Source: Candidatus Poribacteria bacterium
GTDB taxonomy: Bacteria > Poribacteria > WGA-4E > WGA-3G
Assembly: GCA_022825665.1 (NCBI GenBank)
Contig: JAJDWI010000070.1
Location: forward strand, 1 to 34,244
DNA length: 34,244 bases
Reading direction: 5' to 3'
Part shown: positions 15,382 through 22,257 of the stretch, piece after piece
Numbering within the stretch: position 1 is the stretch's first letter
How the letters are laid out: the number at the start of each line of letters is the position of its first letter
Translations under genes and position numbers: made by a program
Notes under the pieces: model-generated
The model's input: the letters and a program-made list of their open reading frames with translations, nothing else
Told to the model about the DNA's origin: nothing
The model's database searches: none

Positions 15382-15455
15382 CGGTAGGTTCGGTTTCCTA
15401 ACCGAACCGGTGTTTGTCCAGTTTCATAGATGCGATTAGGAAACCGCATCTACCG
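15382..15455. repeat. Interspersed inverted repeat
   Basis: CGGTAG (15382-15387) and CTACCG (15450-15455) enclose GGTTCGGTTTCCTAACCGAACC and GATGCGATTAGG...CCGCATC. Same family as 10677-10736. The remaining sequence between 15205 and 15515 shows nothing recognisable. Confidence 0.65.
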
Positions 15456-15515
15456 AGTGTGTGTACTTATTTTTAGGTATCACTATAGTTCATAAACCAA
15501 TTTTATTGACGAAAG

Positions 15516-15544
15516 TGCAACCTCATATAATATTTTCGCATCTT
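15516..15544 (+). promoter_or_regulatory. ECF-type promoter of fourth sigma fusion
   Basis: TGCAAC (15516-15521), 17 nt, CATCTT (15539-15544), starting 41 nt before the ATG at 15580, followed by ATATTTAAAGA. Spacing matches the second and third fusions exactly. Confidence 0.6.
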
Positions 15545-15579
15545 ATATTTAAAGACTCAATCTGTTTGTGAGGAAATCC

Positions 15580-17679
15580 ATGAACAATAACGACTCTAAT
15601 CTTATTAAACGAACCCTTGAGGGTGATCAACAAGCATTTGCATCTTTAGTCGAAAAATACCAAGATCAGATACATGCCTTAGCTTGGCAAAAGATCGGCG
15701 ATTTCCACATTGCACAAGAGATAACACAAGATACATTCGTAAAAGCCTATCAAAAACTCGCGACATTAAAACATCCAACACGTTTTGCTGGGTGGTTGTA
15801 TGTCATTACAAACAATAATTGCAAAATGTGGCATAGAAGAAACAGATTACAAACACAATCTTTTGAGGAGACAGATCCAGTTGAGTTGGAAGAAATATAT
15901 TATACGGAACATAAAACCAGTGAACGAGAGGAAGAAGCAAATGAGAAAAGACGATCATTAGTAAAAGAACTACTCAATAAATTACGAGAAAGCGAGAGAA
16001 CTGTCGTTACGCTATACTACCTCGCGGGTTTGAGTTGTGAAGAGATTGGTGAATTTCTCGGTGTAGCAACCAATACAGTAAAAAGTCGACTTCACCGCGC
16101 ACGAAACAGACTAAGACAGGAGGAAGCAATGATACAAGAAAACCTCAGTAGTTTCCAATTACCAAAACAACTCACAGAGAATATTATGGATGCTATTTCA
16201 AAAGTACCCCCTACATCAGCCACCCCCAATAAACCTATTATACCTTGGTTACTCTCAACTGCATCTGCAGTTTTAATCTTGATAATACTCGGAACAAGTG
16301 CTTATCATATATACCATTATCAAAAGCCATATAGTTTAGATTCTACATCTCAAAAAACTATCGAGATAACAGAAGCAAAACAGGTCATAGATTCTACCGT
16401 AAAAACTGATAAACGAAATCTTATCGCAAAATCCAACGATCAAAATACAAACAATAACGCATCAAATAATCAAAACTCACAATTAGTTGACCCAACAAAT
16501 TTAGATGGTCCATCTAATTCCAGTAAAAACAAAATTAATCAAAAAGGAACTGTATCATTATCCGGAATTGTAGTGGATACAAGTGGAAAAGTAGTAGAGG
16601 GTTTAGAACTTACAGTAAAACCAATCAAAATAAATGAGAACGGGAGTATGGTAGAACTTACTCCGATGTCTTCTTGGAAAAATTTTATAACTGATGACAA
16701 AGGAAGATTCACGTTTATAATCACCAATCCAGTTGCTTTACAATTAGTGTTACTACCAGATACAGTTTCTGAATATGAAATAAAGTCACTTAAAATAGGT
16801 GATTTTACCTTTTTTAATAACGGAAATAATGAATTCTTTCCACTCAGGACCTTTAGAATGACATTTGTTATTGAACCTGGGATGGCTCTTGATAACACAA
16901 TTGTTACTGTCCAACCACCCCCAAGAAGAATTCGCGGACGTATACTTCTAAGGAATGGTAAACCCCTTGCCAATGCCAGAGTGGATCTGACCATTCATGC
17001 AGGAAAACATGATAAATTTCTCTATTTCTTTCCTGAGTTTGGCGGCAGTATAATGAGTACTTTCGCACAAACTGATTCCCGAGGATACTTCACTCATTAT
17101 CTATCAAATCAGATTGATCGAGATTATAAAGTAAAAGTGAATTATCATGGATCGACAGATACATCAGGATGGTTCCAACTAAGAGAGGGAAAGTGGAAGG
17201 ATGATCTTGTATTTCGGGTTAGAGACAAACAGAGAGTCGTAAATAAAATAAATAAACGTGTCAAAGCACAACAAGCAGTATGGACTGTAAACCCATATAA
17301 TGGACATGCTTACAAAAGAATCGTAGTGGATAGTTGGGATGATGCAATAGCAAAAGCAAAATCTGAAAAAGCATATCTCGTTGCTATTAACGATGAAGCT
17401 GAACAGAAATGGTTAGAAACACGATTTCCCGAATATCTGTTTTATTGGATAGGATTGACTTCTAACCAAGATGGCTCATTCGATAAATGGACAAACGGAG
17501 ATCAGTTAACTTATGTAAATTGGATGTCAACTGAAAACTCCACAGAACAAAACACACATATTGCACTGGATTTCTTTTCCAAAAGATGGATGAAAATAAA
17601 TTCCAATCATAAATTCTTACCTGCAATCCAACTTGCTATCATTGAAAAAGACGATATAAAGATTAAGTCAAAAAAGTAA
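15580..17679 (+). CDS. Membrane-tethered ECF sigma factor with C-type-lectin-like ectodomain
   Basis: 699 aa from the ATG at 15580 (MNNNDSNLIK); a GTG 12 bp earlier overlaps the GAGG ribosome binding site and is rejected. Residues 1-185 are a complete ECF sigma (region 4: CEEIGEFLGVATNTVKSRLHRARNRL). SSFQLPKQLTENIM, one transmembrane helix (about 220-243) and QKPYSLDSTSQKTIEITEA match the propeller-bearing sisters. Beyond an Asn-rich linker the protein differs. Two carboxypeptidase-regulatory-like beta-sandwiches (from about 325, LSGIVVDTSGKVVEG; from about 455, IRGRILLRNGKPLANARV) precede a C-type-lectin-like domain (about 570-690; NGHAYKRI, AYLVAINDEAEQKWLE, YWIGLT, YVNWM). The lectin fold lacks the usual disulfide cysteines. 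It is co-transcribed with the next gene (11-bp gap). Confidence 0.9.
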   Translation: MNNNDSNLIKRTLEGDQQAFASLVEKYQDQIHALAWQKIGDFHIAQEITQDTFVKAYQKLATLKHPTRFAGWLYVITNNNCKMWHRRNRLQTQSFEETDPVELEEIYYTEHKTSEREEEANEKRRSLVKELLNKLRESERTVVTLYYLAGLSCEEIGEFLGVATNTVKSRLHRARNRLRQEEAMIQENLSSFQLPKQLTENIMDAISKVPPTSATPNKPIIPWLLSTASAVLILIILGTSAYHIYHYQKPYSLDSTSQKTIEITEAKQVIDSTVKTDKRNLIAKSNDQNTNNNASNNQNSQLVDPTNLDGPSNSSKNKINQKGTVSLSGIVVDTSGKVVEGLELTVKPIKINENGSMVELTPMSSWKNFITDDKGRFTFIITNPVALQLVLLPDTVSEYEIKSLKIGDFTFFNNGNNEFFPLRTFRMTFVIEPGMALDNTIVTVQPPPRRIRGRILLRNGKPLANARVDLTIHAGKHDKFLYFFPEFGGSIMSTFAQTDSRGYFTHYLSNQIDRDYKVKVNYHGSTDTSGWFQLREGKWKDDLVFRVRDKQRVVNKINKRVKAQQAVWTVNPYNGHAYKRIVVDSWDDAIAKAKSEKAYLVAINDEAEQKWLETRFPEYLFYWIGLTSNQDGSFDKWTNGDQLTYVNWMSTENSTEQNTHIALDFFSKRWMKINSNHKFLPAIQLAIIEKDDIKIKSKK

Positions 17680-17690
17680 AGGATTAAATT

Positions 17691-19121
17691 ATGTATCAAC
17701 CAACTTATACCAAACGCACTATATTTCTTATCCTACTTATTCTCTTAATAGGTTTTGTTGCCATAAACCAAGGGATAACCGAAGAGCATAACACAACATT
17801 GTCTGGACGAATTACAACCCCAAAAGGTGAACCAATATCCGATGTAACTGTCCTAATACTCTACATGAAATTCAATGACGATCCAACCCTATTCACCAGA
17901 TTACAAACACTTATACCAATATATGACAGCAAATTTTACCCATTCCTTCCTGATACACCGAGTTTCTATAATGAAGGTAAGTCACCTGATATAACTGATA
18001 AAAATGCCCTTCCACCATTTTTAGAATCTAAAACTGATGCAGATGGGAAGTTCACATTCTCTAATATTTCCTCTAAATTGGTCCAATTGATGGTTCTACC
18101 GAATGAACCGTTGGATAAAGATTCAACACGATATAAGTCTGGTAAATCAAAACACACATCACTTCCAATAATTCACTCTCTAAAACTCAATGAGATTACT
18201 TTTTTACCTCATCAAAATAAATACTTTCCACCAATAGGAGCTGTGACCTTTACTATAGAACCGGGAAGAAAAATTGAAAATATAGAACTAAAGGTAAGTA
18301 TGCAAAACCCATTTAGCATACGTAGTAGAATAGTATTCAAAAACGGAGCACCTGTCTCTGATACATCTCTTACTATCAAATTCGGACATCATAACTTTTA
18401 CTATGCAAGTCAGTTTCCTTACCGAATTCCTATATCAGTAAAGACAGATGAGAATGGTCTTTTTACACATAGTGTCTTTTCCGCAGGTATATACGCTTAT
18501 GCAACAAATTATCGTGGATTATCTGCAACCTCAGAACCATTTTTTCTTGATGGTAATACACCACATGACGTAATAGTATTGACACTAAATGGCAACCCTG
18601 ATGAACTCGCGGAGTTACCAATGGATAGTGCCAAATCTATAATACCTGGACCAGATTTAAGTGGTGTATGGATTCTGAATCCAGAGAATGGACATATATA
18701 TAAACGCATCAGGTGCAAATCGCGGGAAGATGCACAGATAAAAGCATCCCAAGAAGATGCACACCTTGTTACAATTACGAGTGATAAAGAACAAATATGG
18801 TTGGAATCTGTATTTGGAACAAGTCCATACTGGATCGGATTAACGGGCTATAGAAATAAGGACGATTGGTTATGGGATACAGGTGAACACCTCAAATACA
18901 AAAACTGGATAAAAGGAAATTTACATCGTCCTCCACCGGCAATTTTTAAGTTATTTGGTTGGGAAGATGACAAACCAAAACCCAAAAATAAAGATTATGC
19001 AATCATGACACAAGATGAGAAAATAGGTTATATGAAATGGGAAACAGTTGAACAAAAACACTCAGATCGAGGATATACACGTTTAGCAGTCATTGAAAAA
19101 GACAAAATAGATATTGAATAA
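17691..19121 (+). CDS. Exported or membrane-anchored lectin-like protein
   Basis: 476 aa. The N-terminal hydrophobic segment (about 11-26, IFLILLILLIGFVAIN) is a signal peptide or anchor. A carboxypeptidase-regulatory-like domain (LSGRITTPKGEPISDVTVLI) is followed by a second beta-sandwich (IRSRIVFKNGAPVSDTSLTI) and a C-type-lectin-like domain (about 325-476; NGHIYKRI, AHLVTITSDKEQIWLE, YWIGLTGY, YKNWI). This is the ectodomain architecture of the preceding sigma fusion without the sigma part. AAGGA before the ATG supports the start. It could be the effector made on activation, a partner or decoy for the sensor, or a product of partial duplication. Ligand unknown; canonical cysteines are missing. 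Confidence 0.85.
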   Translation: MYQPTYTKRTIFLILLILLIGFVAINQGITEEHNTTLSGRITTPKGEPISDVTVLILYMKFNDDPTLFTRLQTLIPIYDSKFYPFLPDTPSFYNEGKSPDITDKNALPPFLESKTDADGKFTFSNISSKLVQLMVLPNEPLDKDSTRYKSGKSKHTSLPIIHSLKLNEITFLPHQNKYFPPIGAVTFTIEPGRKIENIELKVSMQNPFSIRSRIVFKNGAPVSDTSLTIKFGHHNFYYASQFPYRIPISVKTDENGLFTHSVFSAGIYAYATNYRGLSATSEPFFLDGNTPHDVIVLTLNGNPDELAELPMDSAKSIIPGPDLSGVWILNPENGHIYKRIRCKSREDAQIKASQEDAHLVTITSDKEQIWLESVFGTSPYWIGLTGYRNKDDWLWDTGEHLKYKNWIKGNLHRPPPAIFKLFGWEDDKPKPKNKDYAIMTQDEKIGYMKWETVEQKHSDRGYTRLAVIEKDKIDIE

Positions 19122-19210
19122 GCAAAGGTAATACCATTTTTAAATAATAACTTCTCATTAACAACAAACGCGTTCGTAGTCGCACAATTCATTACGCCTC
19201 TTACATTATC

Positions 19211-19372
19211 GTAGGGGCGAGGTCTCCTCGTCCGCATGCTCACATAAAGTCTGGTAGGTCGGAGCGAGCAAAGCGACCTCCGACATGCACACTAAAGCCC
19301 CAGAGGGGCGAAAGGTGTATAGTAAACGTTGATCCTACTAATAGCAAGCCCCAGCGGGGGCGAAAGGTATAT
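19211..19372. repeat. Cluster of three short repeat types
   Basis: A GTAGGGGCGAGG fragment at 19211 is related to the palindrome at 2605. An inverted repeat GTCGGAG/CTCCGAC spans 19258-19284. Two direct copies of a 26-27-bp unit (AAGCCCCAG, G-run, CGAAAGGT, TAT) lie at 19295-19320 and 19346-19372. No gene is present between 19122 and 19736. Confidence 0.65.
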
Positions 19373-19425
19373 CATAAGCACTAACGTTACGCACTAAATT
19401 GACACCTATGTCTTGCCCTACGATG

Positions 19426-19533
19426 TTGTCTGAACCAGAATTTACAGGATAAGAGATCGCGATTCGGAGAGTGCTTCTACAAAGGAAACCTTAATATTAA
19501 TGATAATAGGATTTGGAAAACTGAATGGCTCTG
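19426..19533 (-). repeat. ~107-bp interspersed repeat, copy 2
   Basis: Inverted partner of 2489-2595. It ends about 20 bp before the -35 of the protease gene's promoter. There is no coding content. Confidence 0.8.
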
Positions 19534-19551
19534 CACATAATTTCTCCCTCC

Positions 19552-19580
19552 TTGAATATTCCTATATTCTATGCTATACT
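19552..19580 (+). promoter_or_regulatory. Sigma-70-type promoter of protease-TPR gene
   Basis: TTGAAT (19552-19557), 17-nt spacer, TATACT (19575-19580). The expected start near 19587 gives a leader of about 150 nt before the ATG at 19737. Confidence 0.65.
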
Positions 19581-19736
19581 AAAATCAGAACCAATTATCA
19601 CCAAACAATAGAAACATACTCATCTTAGTTAAAACCAGATAATTTATCAATTATCAGCACATAATCTGTGTGCCAAACCCGATTTACCAACCAAACCAAA
19701 TATCTACTTTGCCCGACAATTATCAGGAGATTTACA

Positions 19737-22055
19737 ATGGACATACAAACAGATGAAATACTACAAAAGACAGGTGAAAAAGCCCTAAAGGATTCAGTCG
19801 TACAAATATTTTGGCAAAACGCAGAAAAGAAAACATCTACTCACCGTGGCACTGGGTTCTTTATTGAACGCGACTTGGTAGTAACTAATTTCCATTGTGT
19901 TGCAGGTGCAACATCCATGTTTGCAAAACTTGTCAGTAGGGACGCTGAATTCCCTGTTGAAGGTGTGGTTGCGGCAGATTTAGAAAATGATCTTGCCATA
20001 TTAAAGGTCACTGGTAAATGCAAACCACTGCCAATCGCTGATAGCGATAATATCAAAGTTGACGATACTGTTGTTGCTATAGGGTATTCCAGTGAAGAAA
20101 AATGTGATATAACAAGTGTCAGAATTCAAGATATCAGAGATTCTATCAACAAAATCCAAATAAAAGAACCGTTTAAACGCGGACATAGTGGAGGTCCGTT
20201 ACTCAACAGTTCAGGAGAGGTAATAGGAATCGCAGTGGCAGTGTATGCAAACGTACTATTTTTTATGGGTGCTTCAACTATATCACAAGGCTTTGCCATT
20301 CCTGCAAACATCTTATCAGACTTACTGGAAAACATGGAGAATGTAGTTCCGTTAGAAGAATGGCAAGAACAACCACAAATACAAGGTTACATCCAAAGTT
20401 TTCAAGGTCAGCAAAAATTGATTCAAGGTAAACATACTGAAGCAAAAAAATGTTTTGACGAAGCAATTGAATTAAATCCCGATTTGTATGATGTATACAT
20501 CAATAGATCTCTTATTCATATAACATTAAATGAACCCGAACAGGCAATTAAAGATTGTAACGCTGCAATCAAACTCAATCCTAATCTTGCTGAAGCCTAT
20601 GTCAACAGAGGAGCTGCAAACTTATTCATAGATAAATACGAAGAAACAATCGCAGACTGTGACTATATTCTTAAACATAATCCAAAAATGGTTCAGGCTT
20701 ATATCTTAAGAGCAACAGCACATATACATTTAGATGATAATAAGGAAGCAGAGAACGACTATGATAAAGCAATACAAATTAACCCAGATGCAATGGAAAT
20801 CTATCTATCACGTGCAAGTGTCAGATATGAACAAGAAGATTATGTTGGTGCAATTGAGGATTTTGATAAATTAATCAACGATGCATCGGAATTGAGTGCG
20901 GTTTTCGGTGTCCATACAAGTCGTGGAAATGCAAAATATGATCTTGGTGATTATGAAGGTGCACTTGAAGATTATGAAATAGTCGTTAAGGAAAATCCGA
21001 AGGATCATGTAGCGTATGCTAATCGGGCGTATGCAAAATATGGAATCGGTTTGTCAATAGCAAATAAGGGTGACAAAGCAGATTCCCGCAAGTATTACAA
21101 GGAAGCAATTGAAGACTTTGGTGTTTACTTAAAATCTCACCCCGAAAATCATTCAGCTGTCAAAACTCGCGCACACACGAAGTACCGACTGGGTAGGATA
21201 AATGCAGATTTAGGTCAAAAGGCAAATTCTCGCGCATTTTATCGAGAAGCAATTGAAGATTACAATGCAGCTATTGCCACAGGTCCAAAGTGTGTTGATT
21301 CTTATTACTATCGGGCACTTACTAACCGTTATTTGAGAAAATACGAAGATGCAATTACAGACTTTGAGAAAGTTACTGAACTGAATGCAAAACATTTTAA
21401 CGGATATTTCCAACGTGGACTTGTAAAACGGTATTTTGGTAAAACAAAAGCGGATCAAGATGATGTTGAGGGCGCAATCAAGTTATATCAACAGGCTATT
21501 GATGATTATACTGAAGGTATCAAATTAAAACCGAAAGATCATACTTCTTTCAACAATCGTGCTTTTGCGAAGTATTACCTTGGAAATATGCATGCCAAAC
21601 AAGGAAATATGACTGATGTCAAGAAACACTATCAAAGTGCAATCGAAGATTATATCGAAGCAATCAGACTACATCCTACATACTCCTTAGCCATTGAAAA
21701 TAGAGCATTAATCCATTATAAATTGGGACAAATGGAATTTGAAGAAGGCAATGAAGTAACTGCAAAAGATCACTTTCATGCATCTATTACCGACTGTGAT
21801 GAACACATCCGTATAAACACAAAAAAAACAAGTGCTACTGTCTACCATAGGCGTGGTACAGCAAATGCTGCAATAGGTAATTACGAAAATTCAATCAAAG
21901 ATTACAACCAAGTTTTACGAATTAAGCCAAATCACGCCCGTGCATACTATGACCGTGGTATAGCATACAAACACATTGGAATAACTGATGAATCAACAGC
22001 AGACATCAACAAAGCAAAGGAATTAGACCCCGATATTGAAAACAAGACTGATTAA
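19737..22055 (+). CDS. Trypsin-like serine protease with TPR repeats
   Basis: 772 aa from the ATG at 19737 (MDIQTDEILQ), chosen because AGGAG lies 7 nt upstream; an earlier GTG frame has no such site. Residues 15-200 are a trypsin-2/HtrA-like protease: H53 in VVTNFHCV, D85 in NDLAILKV and S151 in GHSGGPL form a full triad (GHSGG replaces the commoner GNSGG). The remaining ~570 residues are about a dozen TPR units (for example AKKCFDEAIELNPDLYDVYI), some with longer inter-helix stretches. There is no signal peptide or membrane helix, so it is predicted cytoplasmic, unlike HtrA/Deg proteases. No PDZ domain. TPRs usually bind partner proteins. It has its own sigma-70-type promoter. Confidence 0.9.
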   Translation: MDIQTDEILQKTGEKALKDSVVQIFWQNAEKKTSTHRGTGFFIERDLVVTNFHCVAGATSMFAKLVSRDAEFPVEGVVAADLENDLAILKVTGKCKPLPIADSDNIKVDDTVVAIGYSSEEKCDITSVRIQDIRDSINKIQIKEPFKRGHSGGPLLNSSGEVIGIAVAVYANVLFFMGASTISQGFAIPANILSDLLENMENVVPLEEWQEQPQIQGYIQSFQGQQKLIQGKHTEAKKCFDEAIELNPDLYDVYINRSLIHITLNEPEQAIKDCNAAIKLNPNLAEAYVNRGAANLFIDKYEETIADCDYILKHNPKMVQAYILRATAHIHLDDNKEAENDYDKAIQINPDAMEIYLSRASVRYEQEDYVGAIEDFDKLINDASELSAVFGVHTSRGNAKYDLGDYEGALEDYEIVVKENPKDHVAYANRAYAKYGIGLSIANKGDKADSRKYYKEAIEDFGVYLKSHPENHSAVKTRAHTKYRLGRINADLGQKANSRAFYREAIEDYNAAIATGPKCVDSYYYRALTNRYLRKYEDAITDFEKVTELNAKHFNGYFQRGLVKRYFGKTKADQDDVEGAIKLYQQAIDDYTEGIKLKPKDHTSFNNRAFAKYYLGNMHAKQGNMTDVKKHYQSAIEDYIEAIRLHPTYSLAIENRALIHYKLGQMEFEEGNEVTAKDHFHASITDCDEHIRINTKKTSATVYHRRGTANAAIGNYENSIKDYNQVLRIKPNHARAYYDRGIAYKHIGITDESTADINKAKELDPDIENKTD

Positions 22056-22102
22056 TTTGGATTTTACACATGCGTCTACCACAGTATACGCGTAGGTTAG
22101 AT

Positions 22103-22133
22103 CGTAGGGGCAGGTCTACCCGACCGTATTCAC
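22103..22133. repeat. Fragment of GTAGGGGC palindromic repeat
   Basis: TCGTAGGGGCAGGTCTACCC resembles the left arm of the repeat at 2605-2668. The gap 22056-22257 otherwise shows nothing recognisable. Confidence 0.4.
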
Positions 22134-22257
22134 GGTATTTACTATTCGGATATGTTGTGCGGAATCTTCATCAAACCCAAAGTAGACACATATCTGTTTT
22201 GACTTCTTGTCTGTAAACCCAATCTACTCCAATTACGTTCCTCTTATCGTAACAACA

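Noticed and set aside
16539-16994. 151-codon minus-strand frame
   Set aside because: Shadow of the fourth sigma fusion's ectodomain; no supporting signals.
19295-19372. Two copies of a 26-27-bp unit separated by 25 bp, CRISPR-like
   Set aside because: Only two units, no leader and no cas genes nearby. The unit looks like a dispersed GC-rich repeat.
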